The notes under the pieces: model-generated
What the model was told of the DNA's origin: nothing
The model's input: the letters and a program-made list of their open reading frames with translations, nothing else
Databases searched by the model: none
Assembly: GCA_036655895.1 (NCBI GenBank)
Contig: JAVVPF010000007.1
Coordinates: 22,717-86,716 of the forward strand
Source of the DNA: Cloacibacillus sp.
GTDB lineage: Bacteria; Synergistota; Synergistia; Synergistales; Synergistaceae
Reading direction: 5' to 3'
DNA: 64,000 nucleotides
Program-made: the position numbers and the translations under genes
Shown: positions 6,169-14,342 of the stretch, piece by piece
How positions within the stretch are numbered: the stretch's first letter is position 1
Layout: each line of letters starts with the position of its first letter

Positions 6169-8241
6169 TTATTTAAACCGAGTTGCACGTGTGGAGTTTA
6201 GAATGGCAAGCAGCGCCACCCCGACGTCGGCGAATACCGCCTCCCAAAGCCCGGCAAGCCCCGCTATTCCCAGTATAAGGAAGGCGCCCTTTACGCCAAG
6301 CGCCATTACTACGTTTTCCCATACGATTATTCTTGTTTTTTTCGCGATCCGCAGCAGTTCCGCCACCTTTGACGGCGAGTCGTCGAGAATCACGGCGTCC
6401 GCCGCTTCGACCGCAACCTGCGAGCCAAAGCCGCCCATTGCGATGCCCGTCTCCGATGTGACGAGCACGGGGCCGTCGTTCACGCCGTCTCCGACGTATA
6501 TAGTTTTTTTAGTGTCGCCGCCGCATAGCTCTTTCAGCGCGTCAACCTTGTCGCCCGGCAGCAGTTCCGCCTTGAATCCGTCAAGCTTCACGGCTGCCGC
6601 TACGCTCGCCGCAGTCTCTCTGCGGTCTCCGGTCAGCATATAGACGTTTCTTATGCCAAGCTCGTGCAGCTCGCGCACTGTGCGCGCCGCGTCGTCACGG
6701 ATGGAGTCGGCAACGATTATAGAGCCGATGTATTTTTCGTTCTTCACGACGTGGACGATCGTTCCGTGCCCTTCGACTTCGGGCGCTTTCACGCCGTATT
6801 CGTCAAGCAGAGCAGCATTGCCCGCGAGTATCGTAACTTGCCCCTCTTTATAGATCATTCCCCTGCCGGGCGCCTGAGTTATGGAAGCTCCGGCCGGCAG
6901 AGGATGTTCCCCCGCCGCAGCCGATATTGCGGCCGCCACCGGGTGCGTCGAGCCGCTTTCGGCAAGCGCCGCCGCCTCAAGCAGCTCCTCGCAGGTTACG
7001 CCGCAGGCTGGCGCAATCTTTGCGATGGTGAACTTGCCGTAGGTGAGCGTGCCGGTCTTGTCAAAGACGGCTATCTCGACGTTTCCAACGGCGTCGAAGA
7101 CGTTCGCCCCCTTGACGAGGATGCCGTTCTTCGAGGCGGCGCCGATGCCGCCGAAATATCCAAGAGGGATGGAGATGACGAGCGCGCAGGGGCACGAGAT
7201 GACCAGAAGCACCAGACCGCGGTATATCCACTCATGCCACGTGCCGTGGCCCAAAAGCGGAGGCAGCGTCATTACGGCGGAGGCGAGGAAAAAGACCGCC
7301 GGCGTGTACCATTTCGAGAACCGCGTTATAAAGCGTTCCGTCGGCGATTTATGTTCGACCGCCTGCTGCACCATCTCCAGCATCCTCGAGATGGTGGAAT
7401 CCTCAAACGGGCCGGCCGCGCGTATCAGCAGCACGCCGTCCAGCGAGAGCGTACCGCCGTGCACCCTTGCGCCTGCGGAAGAATACACGGGCATAGATTC
7501 GCCAGTTATAGCAGATGCGTCTATCTGCGCGGCGCCGCTGATTATCTCGCCGTCGATTGGTATTATTTCCCCCGGCAGCACCTGCACTATGTCGCCTTCC
7601 GCTATTTCCCCCGGGTCCGTATCTATTATTTTGTCGTCCACCACAAGACGCGCTGTCATCGGTTTCTGGGCCAGCAGCGCCTTTATGGAACGGCGCGAGT
7701 TTGATGAGGCGCGCTCCTGAAAGGCCTCGCCCAGCCTGTAAAAGAGCATGACGCCCACAGCCTCCGACATCTCGCCTATGGCAAGAGCCGCAAGCGTAGC
7801 GCCGCCCATCAGCGTGAACTCGTTGAAGAGGTCTCTGCGCACGACGGCGCGCAGCATCTGGCGCAGCACAGTCCAGCCCGTGGCCGCGTAGAGCGCGACA
7901 AAGAGCGCGTCAAAAGCCCATTTAGGGGCTATGCCGGGCGCAAATTCCTCCGCGGCAAGCGCCGCGAGAAAAATAGCGCCGCATACCGCAAGAAAAATCA
8001 GCTCGCGCCGAAATTCGCCTTGCTCCTCTTTCTCGTCGGCTTCGTTTTCCGCAAATATATTGTCAACTACGTGGCACGAGGCGCAGCCGCAGGCCGTGTC
8101 GTGTCCGTGCACATGGTGGTGCGCGCACTCGACATCTTCACAGGCGCCGCAGCGTTCGGCGCTTTCTGCGCAGTGTTCGTGCGTGTGGACGTGCTCCTCT
8201 TCGTGACAATGTTTATCTTCGTGCTCGTGATTGCAGCTCAT
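6169..8241 (-). CDS. P1B-type heavy-metal ATPase (Zn/Cd/Pb class) with a His-rich N-terminus
   Basis: 690 residues. The first 80 are packed with His, Cys and acidic residues (HEHEDKHCHEEEHVHTHEHC, then HHHVHGHD and CGCASCH), so they act as a metal-binding tail in place of a classic CxxC HMA domain. Then come membrane helices, the actuator TGES, the CPC motif in SCPCALVIS, phosphorylation site DKTGTLT, the nucleotide-domain HP in SGSTHPVAAAI and GDGVNDGP. The CPC and C-terminal helices fit the ZntA/CadA group exporting Zn2+, Cd2+ or Pb2+ from the cytoplasm. An upstream terminator at 8279-8306 separates it from the NifU/MOSC unit. No metal regulator is adjacent; regulation is not visible. Confidence 0.93.
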   Translation of the reverse strand: MSCNHEHEDKHCHEEEHVHTHEHCAESAERCGACEDVECAHHHVHGHDTACGCASCHVVDNIFAENEADEKEEQGEFRRELIFLAVCGAIFLAALAAEEFAPGIAPKWAFDALFVALYAATGWTVLRQMLRAVVRRDLFNEFTLMGGATLAALAIGEMSEAVGVMLFYRLGEAFQERASSNSRRSIKALLAQKPMTARLVVDDKIIDTDPGEIAEGDIVQVLPGEIIPIDGEIISGAAQIDASAITGESMPVYSSAGARVHGGTLSLDGVLLIRAAGPFEDSTISRMLEMVQQAVEHKSPTERFITRFSKWYTPAVFFLASAVMTLPPLLGHGTWHEWIYRGLVLLVISCPCALVISIPLGYFGGIGAASKNGILVKGANVFDAVGNVEIAVFDKTGTLTYGKFTIAKIAPACGVTCEELLEAAALAESGSTHPVAAAISAAAGEHPLPAGASITQAPGRGMIYKEGQVTILAGNAALLDEYGVKAPEVEGHGTIVHVVKNEKYIGSIIVADSIRDDAARTVRELHELGIRNVYMLTGDRRETAASVAAAVKLDGFKAELLPGDKVDALKELCGGDTKKTIYVGDGVNDGPVLVTSETGIAMGGFGSQVAVEAADAVILDDSPSKVAELLRIAKKTRIIVWENVVMALGVKGAFLILGIAGLAGLWEAVFADVGVALLAILNSTRATRFK

Positions 8242-8278
8242 TTTGCCTTTGTTCCTCCAGTTTCGTGCGTAAACAGTT

Positions 8279-8306
8279 AAAAAAAAGAGCCGCTTGAGAG
8301 CGGCTC
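8279..8306 (-). terminator. Terminator of the iscR-nifS-nifU-MOSC operon
   Basis: GAGCCGC (8287-8293) pairs with GCGGCTC (8300-8306), with the minus strand continuing into a run of T. It lies 12 bases after the MOSC stop. Confidence 0.85.
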
Positions 8307-8317
8307 ATAAAATCAAC

Positions 8318-8767
8318 TTAAGCAAATTCTATCGTGTCGCCTGTTTTTACCGTGCCGCCCTTGATCACCTTAGTGAAGATGCCCTTCTTCGGCATGATGC
8401 ACTCGCCGGTTTTTTTGAAGACCTCGCAGTGCGAATGGCATTCCTTGCCTATCTGAGAGACCTCCAGCAGCGTCTCGCCGACCTTCAGCATGTCGCCTAT
8501 TTTGAGCTGGCTCAAGTCGAAACCCTCCGTTGTGAGGTTTTCGGCGAAGCTGCCCGGGATAAGGTCCGGCAGTTTTTCCATCATCGTGCGGATGTCCTCC
8601 ATTGAAATGAGGCTCACCTGGCGGTGCATGAAGCCCTTGTGCGCGTCGCCCTCGATGCCCAGCCCTTCGACCAGCAGTCCGCGGCCCACATCGTGCTTTA
8701 TCATGCCCTTTTCCGGTGCGGTGCAGACGGCGATTATCTTTCCGCGCGCTTCTTTATTCTGCGACAC
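8318..8767 (-). CDS. Small MOSC-domain protein
   Basis: 149 residues from a GTG at 8767; the frame stays open upstream but overlaps nifU, and GGGGGA lies 9 bases before the GTG. The MOSC fold is indicated by GRGLLVEGLGIEGDAHKGF, RQVSLISME, GSFAENLTTEG and LKIGDMLKVGETLLEV. MOSC domains are related to the sulfur-carrying C-terminus of molybdenum-cofactor sulfurase. A cluster of Cys (GKECHSHCEVFKKTGEC) is conserved in this small type. It is the last gene of a unit with nifS and nifU (14-bp overlap with nifU), which suggests a part in moving sulfur from the desulfurase to a cofactor, for example Moco. That function is inferred. Confidence 0.88.
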   Translation of the reverse strand: MSQNKEARGKIIAVCTAPEKGMIKHDVGRGLLVEGLGIEGDAHKGFMHRQVSLISMEDIRTMMEKLPDLIPGSFAENLTTEGFDLSQLKIGDMLKVGETLLEVSQIGKECHSHCEVFKKTGECIMPKKGIFTKVIKGGTVKTGDTIEFA

Positions 8768-9248
8768 GGTGATCGTCCCCCACGAATCTTTCTTCTTCCT
8801 CTTCCTGCTGAGTGCCGTCGGCGCCCTCGTTAGTAATTGTGTTCTTCGGAGGCTTGAAGCCCTCTGGAAGCTTTCCGTCGCGGCGCATGTAATAATCGGC
8901 CACCGCGGCCTCAATGCCCTCCTGCGCAAGCAGCGAGCAGTGCAGCTTTACGGGCGGCAGTCCGCCAAGTTCGTCCGCTACCTCTTTGTTTGTTATCTTG
9001 AGCGCGTTTTCTATCGTTCTGCCCTTTGCCAGCTCCGTCACCATCGAGCTGGTGGCGATAGCTGCGGCGCAGCCGAAGGTCTCAAACTTGATGTCTTCGA
9101 TAACCTCGGTCTTGGGATCTATTTTAAGATATATCTTCATTACGTCGCCGCAGGTGGGGTTGCCCACTTCGCCTATGGCCGAGGCGTCTTCCATCTTTCC
9201 TGAGTTGCGCGGATTCATAAAATAATCTATTACCTTCTGATTGTACAT
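8754..9248 (-). CDS. nifU: NifU/IscU-type Fe-S scaffold protein
   Basis: 164 residues. The IscU-like domain (about residues 1-125) has the three cluster-binding Cys: GNPTCGD (Cys33), FGCAAAIA and HCSLL, with the Asp of CGD that makes clusters labile. It starts MYNQKVIDYFMNPRNSGKM, as in the NifU-like group. The last 35 residues are a charged tail with a Glu run (QQEEEEERF) instead of the NFU domain of long NifU. It builds [2Fe-2S]/[4Fe-4S] clusters with sulfur from the NifS encoded just upstream (27-bp gap). Its stop overlaps the MOSC start. Confidence 0.95.
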   Translation of the reverse strand: MYNQKVIDYFMNPRNSGKMEDASAIGEVGNPTCGDVMKIYLKIDPKTEVIEDIKFETFGCAAAIATSSMVTELAKGRTIENALKITNKEVADELGGLPPVKLHCSLLAQEGIEAAVADYYMRRDGKLPEGFKPPKNTITNEGADGTQQEEEEERFVGDDHRVAE

Positions 9249-9275
9249 GTTTTCATCTCCTGTATATCAAATCTT

Positions 9276-10457
9276 TTATTTTTTATTGTAGAAGGGCGAC
9301 ATCGCGCGGAGCTTTTCAACGATGACGGGGAACTTCTCCAGCACGTAGTCGATGTCTTCCTTTGTAGTGTCGTGGCTCATCGTAAGGCGGACGGAGCCGT
9401 GCGCGGTGGTGTGGTCGATGCCCGTCGCAAGCAGCACGTAGCTGGGTTCAAGGCTTCCCGAGGTGCAGGCAGATCCGCTTGAGGCTGCGATGCCCGCCGC
9501 ATCAAGAAGCAGCAGCATCCCTTCGCCTTCGATATACTTCACAGTGAAGCTTGTGTGGAAGGGAAGCCTCTTGTCGCCTGCCGCACCGGTCAGGTGCGAT
9601 TCCGGGATCCTTGAAAGCACGCCCTCGATGAAATAGTCGCGAAGTTCGGCAAGTTTTTTGTCCTCGCCGTTTGCAAGGCGCGCCTTTGCTATCTCCGCCG
9701 CCTCGCCGAAGCCTACTATGCCGGGGACGTTTTCCGTGCCGGAGCGGAGGCCGAACTCCTGGCCGCCGCCGTGCAGCGTCGGGATCAGCTTGATGCCCTT
9801 GCGCACGTAAAGAGCGCCCAGCCCCTTCGGGCCGTACATCTTATGCGCCGCCATCGTCATCATGTCGATCGGAAGCTCCTGCACGTCGATTGCGATGTGT
9901 CCCGTAGCCTGCACCGCGTCCGTATGGAACATGACGCCGTGCTTCCTGCATATTTCTCCAAGTTCCTTTATTGGCTGGATAGTGCCTATTTCATTGTTCG
10001 CAAACATTATCGAAGCAAGGATGGTGTCGGGGCGGATGGCCGCCTCCAGCTCCTTTGGGTCGACCATTCCTTTGTCGTCCACTGGCAGTATAGTATATTC
10101 AAAGCCCATCTTGCCCAGCCATTTCACCGTATCCAATATTGCGTGATGTTCGATGGCCGTTGTGATAATGTGATTTCCCTTGCCCTTTTCCTTAAGCGCC
10201 CATGCCGCGCCCTTGATGGCCAAGTTGTCCGCTTCGCTGCCCGCGCCCGTGAATACGATGTCGGTCGGCTTTGCGTTGATGAGCGACGCGACCTGCCCGC
10301 GCGCCTTGTCTATCGCCGCCCGTGATTCGCGGCCAAACTTATGCAGGCTGTTTGGGTTGCCGTACTTTTCTGAAAAATAGGGAATCATGGCTTCTCTAAC
10401 TCTGGGGTCTACCTTTGTTGTTGCTGAATTGTCCAAATACACTTCACGCGGTTCCAT
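9276..10457 (-). CDS. nifS: Cysteine desulfurase (NifS/IscS type)
   Basis: 393 residues; removes sulfur from L-cysteine and passes it as persulfide to NifU. Visible motifs: YLDNSATTKVDPRV at the N-terminus, TGAGSEADNLAIKG (PLP phosphate), MFANNEIGTIQPI, FHTDAVQATGH (PLP ring Asp), MAAHKMYGPKG with the Schiff-base Lys, and the catalytic Cys in SGSACTSGSLEPS. The ATG at 10457 is chosen because GAGGTGAT sits 5 bases upstream; a GTG at 10466 lies inside that site. It belongs to the operon Rrf2 regulator - nifS - nifU - MOSC. PLP would come from pdxST nearby. Confidence 0.96.
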   Translation of the reverse strand: MEPREVYLDNSATTKVDPRVREAMIPYFSEKYGNPNSLHKFGRESRAAIDKARGQVASLINAKPTDIVFTGAGSEADNLAIKGAAWALKEKGKGNHIITTAIEHHAILDTVKWLGKMGFEYTILPVDDKGMVDPKELEAAIRPDTILASIMFANNEIGTIQPIKELGEICRKHGVMFHTDAVQATGHIAIDVQELPIDMMTMAAHKMYGPKGLGALYVRKGIKLIPTLHGGGQEFGLRSGTENVPGIVGFGEAAEIAKARLANGEDKKLAELRDYFIEGVLSRIPESHLTGAAGDKRLPFHTSFTVKYIEGEGMLLLLDAAGIAASSGSACTSGSLEPSYVLLATGIDHTTAHGSVRLTMSHDTTKEDIDYVLEKFPVIVEKLRAMSPFYNKK

Positions 10458-10483
10458 GAATATCACCTCATAGATTAAATTAT

Positions 10484-10945
10484 TTAATTATTTTTATATT
10501 TTTTGCCGCAGCGGCACTCAGGCCGGCAACAGTTATTCTCAGACTGGTTGACGAGATCGCGGAAGGTCGTTCCGTCGTAGACCGACTCCAGAGCGACGCG
10601 CGCCTTTTCCCACAGAGGGCGGAAAACGCAGTCGTCGTAAAAGGAACAGTCGTCTTCGTCGCGCGTGGTGCATTCGACCGGCCCCAGCGGGCCCTGGACG
10701 AAGCGTATCACCTCGCCTACCGTTATTGCATCGGCAGGTTTTGCAAGAAAATATCCGCCGTCCTTGCCGCGCGCGGAATCGACAAAGCCAGCGCTCTTTA
10801 AGCTGCTCAGAATGTTTTCGAGAAAGCGCACGGGGATGCCCTGCGCCTCAGCAACCGCGCCTATCTTGCACGGGCCGTCGCTTTGACGCTTCGCCAACTC
10901 AAATATCGCCCTTAATGCGTACTGACATTTTTGTGTTATCGCCAT
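10484..10945 (-). CDS. iscR: Rrf2/IscR-family regulator of the Fe-S operon
   Basis: 153 residues from MAITQKCQYALRAIFELAKR; the ATG at 10945 is preferred over 10966, which falls inside the operator. An Rrf2 winged helix (IPVRFLENILSSLKSAGFVDSARGKDGGYFLAKP) is followed by three Cys (ECTTRDEDDCSFYDDC) spaced as in IscR-like cluster-binding loops, and a Cys-rich C-terminal end (CCRPECRCGKK). It heads the nifS-nifU-MOSC operon and has a 21-bp palindrome over its own promoter. Inferred: an Fe-S-sensing autoregulator of cluster assembly. A Cys-metabolism role (CymR-like) is less likely because of the cluster Cys. Confidence 0.9.
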   Translation of the reverse strand: MAITQKCQYALRAIFELAKRQSDGPCKIGAVAEAQGIPVRFLENILSSLKSAGFVDSARGKDGGYFLAKPADAITVGEVIRFVQGPLGPVECTTRDEDDCSFYDDCVFRPLWEKARVALESVYDGTTFRDLVNQSENNCCRPECRCGKKYKNN

Positions 10946-10956
10946 TATCCTCACCT

Positions 10957-11003
10957 TCTCTACCAACTTGGTAGAGATTACAACGGCTTCGTTTATTTGT
11001 CAA
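10957..11003 (-). promoter_or_regulatory. Promoter and palindromic operator of the Fe-S operon
   Basis: On the minus strand TTGACA (11003-10998), a 17-base spacer and TAATCT (10980-10975) form the promoter. A palindrome at 10957-10977, arms TCTCTACCAA and TTGGTAGAGA with one central base, overlaps the -10 and start region. Perfect 10-bp arms at this place are what an autorepressing Rrf2-type regulator would need. Confidence 0.75.
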
Positions 11004-11084
11004 TATATCAAAAACCGATTTTAAAAAAATCGCCTCCTTATATCTTATAATAGTACAAGAAATTTCAAACAACGGGGTGCGCAG

Positions 11085-11366
11085 ATGAAGCTTGCTAAGA
11101 TAAAGCATAATGGGACGGAAGAGACGGCGTTTGTTATTTCGCGGGGGTTTGTGGGACTTGCGCGTTTTAATGAAGAAAAGCGCGCCTTTTGGGAGACTGA
11201 TTTTGAGAGGCTCATCAATGGGCCCGATCTTGCGATGCTCAACAGATGGTATATGGCGGGGGGCCGCTCGATAGTGGAGAACATCAGCCGAAAGTTTATC
11301 GTGCCGGCGGAAGAGGCTTGCGTCGTCGGCGAAGTTTTTGCGACGGAGGACGAAGGCCGCGCGTAG
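11085..11366 (+). CDS. Small protein resembling the N-terminal region of the FAH superfamily
   Basis: 93 residues, start ATG at 11085 with GGGGTG upstream and TATAAT at 11046-11051. The beginning MKLAKIKHNGTEETAFVISR and the end FIVPAEEACVVGEVF loosely resemble the N-terminal lead-in domain of fumarylacetoacetate-hydrolase-like proteins (K.A.F.HNG..., then VP.P...VG), but the catalytic domain is absent and the gene ends at a strong terminator. It may be a remnant or an independent small protein. No function is assigned. It is divergent from the Rrf2 gene and followed by the terminator shared with glgC. Confidence 0.55.
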   Translation: MKLAKIKHNGTEETAFVISRGFVGLARFNEEKRAFWETDFERLINGPDLAMLNRWYMAGGRSIVENISRKFIVPAEEACVVGEVFATEDEGRA

Positions 11367-11379
11367 ATTACGCTACTAA

Positions 11380-11431
11380 AACGAGGCCGCCCCGCGGAGA
11401 GTTTCTCCAAACGGGGCGGCCTCGTTATTTT
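11380..11431. terminator. Bidirectional terminator between the small ORF and glgC
   Basis: AACGAGGCCGCCCC (11380-11393) pairs with GGGGCGGCCTCGTT (11413-11426), a 14-bp stem followed on the plus strand by ATTTTTA. It sits between two convergent genes and can serve both. Confidence 0.85.
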
Positions 11432-11444
11432 TATGGCAGAGCGG

Positions 11445-12746
11445 CTAGAAGCCGGAGCCTTCTGTGGTGAACATGCTTTCGTAGGAGCCGGGGATCTGCA
11501 GCTTTTTGCGCAGTTGTATCTTTGGCATTCCGACTACCACTATGCCGGAGGCGGGGTCTACATGGTAGCGCGCGGCGTCGGCTACAGGGTCGTAGCCGAT
11601 GGAGGTGCCGGCCGGGATGTGATTGTGCGCGTCAACTATGACGCGGCGCAGGCGGCAGTTTTCTCCGATGTCGACGTTCTGTCCGATTATCGTTTCTTCG
11701 ATGACTGAGCCTGAGTTTATCACGCAGTTGCGCGAGAGCACGCTTTTGCGCACGTAGGCGCCAAGCACGCGGCTTGCCTCGGCGCGAAGGCATCCGTCCA
11801 CGGAGCAGGAGTGATCCTTGTCGGGATAGGTGAAGCCGGGCGGGTCTGAGAAGGAGACTGTGCGTATCGGCCACTGAGGGTTGTACAGCGAAAGCGCCGA
11901 CGGGTGGTGCAGCAGGTCCATGTGCGCCTCCCAGTAGGCCTTGATGCTTCCTACGTCTTTCCAGTAGGGCCTGTCGCCGCCTGGCAGCACGTTGGTGGAG
12001 AAGTCGTAGGCCATCAGCTTGTAGCCTTTGAAGAGCAGCGGCAGTATGTCGCGCCCGAAGTCGTGGGTGCTGTCTTTGCGTTCGTTGTCGGAGAGCACCG
12101 ATTCCTCAAGTATCTCGCGCTCAAAGATGTAGTTTCCCATCGAGACGAAGCTGTAGCCGGGACGTCCCGGTATCTCAGGCGGCACGGCCGGCTTTTCGAC
12201 GAAATCTATTATGCGCCCGTCTTCGTCCGTCGCGATGCAGCCGAACTGGCTCGCCTCGGACGAGGGAACGACATAGGCGGCCACTGTGACGTCGGCCTTG
12301 TTGTCCATGTGATATGCGAGCATCTGTTCCACGTCCATTTTATAAACGTGGTCCGCCGCGAAGATGCAGATGCGGTCGGCGTCAAAGAGCGTTATAAGGT
12401 GCATGTTCTGGAAGATGGCGTCGGCGGTTCCTTCGTACCATCGTTCGCCGTCCCACATCTGCGCCGGTACTACGTTGACGAAGAAATCGCGTCCGCGCAG
12501 AGCGCCGCCGAACTGCCAGCCTTTGCCTATGTGTTCGTGCAGCGACTGGCTCTTGAACTGGATGAGGCAGTATATTGAGAAGAGGCCGCTGTTTACCATG
12601 TTTGAAAGTGCGAAGTCTATGATGCGGTATTTCGCGGCGAACGGCACAGCCGGCTTCGCCCTGTACCTCGTAAGCGGCATGAGGCGTTCTCCCTTGCCTC
12701 CGGCAAGGACCATGCCCAGCACACGTCCGTATTTGCCTTGTATCAT
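11445..12746 (-). CDS. glgC: Glucose-1-phosphate adenylyltransferase (ADP-glucose pyrophosphorylase)
   Basis: 433 residues; makes ADP-glucose from ATP and glucose 1-phosphate, the committed step of glycogen synthesis. The N-terminal nucleotidyltransferase domain begins VLGMVLAGGKGERLMPLT and contains KPAVPFAAKYRIIDFALSN, WYEGTADAIFQN, FAADHVYKMD and FVEKP. The C-terminal part is a left-handed beta-helix of hexapeptide repeats (SVLSRNCVINSGSVIEETII). The ATG at 12746 has AGGAGGG upstream. It is the last of three glycogen genes in the same direction (GH57-glgP, glgA, glgC), with a 104-bp gap after glgA, and ends at the terminator at 11380-11426. Confidence 0.97.
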   Translation of the reverse strand: MIQGKYGRVLGMVLAGGKGERLMPLTRYRAKPAVPFAAKYRIIDFALSNMVNSGLFSIYCLIQFKSQSLHEHIGKGWQFGGALRGRDFFVNVVPAQMWDGERWYEGTADAIFQNMHLITLFDADRICIFAADHVYKMDVEQMLAYHMDNKADVTVAAYVVPSSEASQFGCIATDEDGRIIDFVEKPAVPPEIPGRPGYSFVSMGNYIFEREILEESVLSDNERKDSTHDFGRDILPLLFKGYKLMAYDFSTNVLPGGDRPYWKDVGSIKAYWEAHMDLLHHPSALSLYNPQWPIRTVSFSDPPGFTYPDKDHSCSVDGCLRAEASRVLGAYVRKSVLSRNCVINSGSVIEETIIGQNVDIGENCRLRRVIVDAHNHIPAGTSIGYDPVADAARYHVDPASGIVVVGMPKIQLRKKLQIPGSYESMFTTEGSGF

Positions 12747-12850
12747 AATAAGCCCTCCTTTTGTGATGAGGATTTGCGCCTGTTTTGATAGTTTCAGCTA
12801 TTTCTAATTTCTTGATTTATTTTATACAACTTATCGCTAAATGTCTATTG

Positions 12851-14329
12851 TCAGGATGTAATAATGCTGTGATAAAGCTCAGCGTATTCCTTTGCGGAGC
12901 TGTTCCATGAGAAATCTTTTTTCATGGCGTTCCTGACTATGCGGTTCCATCTTTCGTCGTCGGTCTTTGCTTCAAGCGCGCGGTTGAGCGCCTCTTCAAA
13001 TTCCGCGATGCTGTAGTCTGTGAATACGAAGCCGGTGCCGTCGGGAGAGGCGTCGGCGTCTATTACCGTGTCCGCGAGGCCGCCTGTGGCGCGCACTACC
13101 GGCACTGTGCCGTAGGCGAAGGCTATTAGCTGCGAGAGGCCGCACGGCTCAAAGAGCGACGGCATCACTAAAATATCGCCCGCGGCGTAAGCCAGGTGCG
13201 CGCTCTCCTCGCTGAACTCCGTTACGGTGCGCACGGACTCTGGGTGTCTTTGCGCGAAGTCCGCCAGTTTTCTGTTGTACATCTCGCTGCCGGAGCCGAT
13301 TATCAGCGCGTAAATTTTATCCGGCATGAAGCGTTCCAGCGCGTCCAGCATGATGTCGACGCCTTTTTGTTCCGTGAGGCGTCCGACGAAGATGACGAAG
13401 GGCCGCCCGTCGTCCGTTATGCCGAATTTTTCCATCGCGGCGCGGCGGCAGCTTTTTTTGCCCTCTCTGTGCGCTATGTCGTAGTGCGCGGGCAGAAGCG
13501 GGTCTTTGTGCGGGTTCCAGACGTCGTAGTCTATGCCGTTTAAGATGCCGGAGAGTTTTGTTTTGTTTGCGGAGACTACGCCGTCAAGCCCAAACCCTCC
13601 GTCCTCCGTCTGTATGTCCCACGAATAGTTGGGGCTGACGGTGGTTATGGCCTCCGCCGTGTTTATTGCGCCCTTCATGAGGTTCAGTTGTCCGTAAAAT
13701 TCCATTGAGGCGGGGTCTGCGGCGGAGAAGGCCTCTTCTTTGAAGCCCCAGCCGGGGAGGCATTCTCTCTGAAACAGCCCCTGATGCGCCATGTTGTGTA
13801 TGGTGTAGGCGGTGTCGTAGTCCGCCGCCATTTTTGAATAGTGCTTGTGCCATTTGAGCGCGCTCGGTATTATGGCGGCCGGCCAATCGTGCGCGTGGAT
13901 TATCTGCGGCTTCCACCGCGCCGCGCGCGCCAGCTCGAATGACGCGTAGGAGAGACATAGCATCGGCTCCGCAGTCTGTCCGTTCATTCTTTCGGGATAG
14001 ATATTTTCGTCGCAGAACAGCTCGTCATTTTCCAGAATATAGATCGGAAGGCCGTCAAGCTCCGCGCGCCACAGCTTCGCCGTAAGGGCGCGCCAGTTTA
14101 TGGCGATTGCGATAGAGCCGATGGGGCGGCTGTGCAGAGCGCCCAAAGCGCGCGCTTTTTCCAGCACGCCGGGCCAGCCCGGCATCAGCACGCGCGCGTC
14201 GACGCCCGCTCCGCGAAGCGCCTTGGGCAGAGAGCCGACAACGTCGCCAAGGCCGCCCTTTTTGGCAAGAGGCGCGCATTCCGGCGCTACGTGCAGGATT
14301 TTAGTTATGAACTGATCTGAGTTTTTCAT
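12851..14329 (-). CDS. glgA: Glycogen synthase (ADP-glucose type, GT5)
   Basis: 492 residues. The KKGGLGDVVGSLPKAL motif binds ADP-glucose (KxGGL). Others are IHAHDWPAAIIP, YTIHNMAHQGLF, FVGRLTEQKGVD and the C-terminal LFEPCGLSQLIAFAYG, all typical of bacterial starch/glycogen synthases. It elongates alpha-1,4-glucan in the cytoplasm. The ATG at 14329 is preferred over 14380, which would overlap the upstream gene by about 40 bases; GGGGGCC lies just upstream. It follows the GH57-phosphorylase gene by 13 bp, so they are co-transcribed. No branching enzyme is seen here. Confidence 0.96.
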   Translation of the reverse strand: MKNSDQFITKILHVAPECAPLAKKGGLGDVVGSLPKALRGAGVDARVLMPGWPGVLEKARALGALHSRPIGSIAIAINWRALTAKLWRAELDGLPIYILENDELFCDENIYPERMNGQTAEPMLCLSYASFELARAARWKPQIIHAHDWPAAIIPSALKWHKHYSKMAADYDTAYTIHNMAHQGLFQRECLPGWGFKEEAFSAADPASMEFYGQLNLMKGAINTAEAITTVSPNYSWDIQTEDGGFGLDGVVSANKTKLSGILNGIDYDVWNPHKDPLLPAHYDIAHREGKKSCRRAAMEKFGITDDGRPFVIFVGRLTEQKGVDIMLDALERFMPDKIYALIIGSGSEMYNRKLADFAQRHPESVRTVTEFSEESAHLAYAAGDILVMPSLFEPCGLSQLIAFAYGTVPVVRATGGLADTVIDADASPDGTGFVFTDYSIAEFEEALNRALEAKTDDERWNRIVRNAMKKDFSWNSSAKEYAELYHSIITS

Positions 14330-14342
14330 GCCGGCCCCCGCG

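Noticed and set aside
8768..8929. Longer MOSC start upstream
   Set aside because: The extension lies entirely inside nifU in another frame and reads as low-complexity Arg/Ser sequence.
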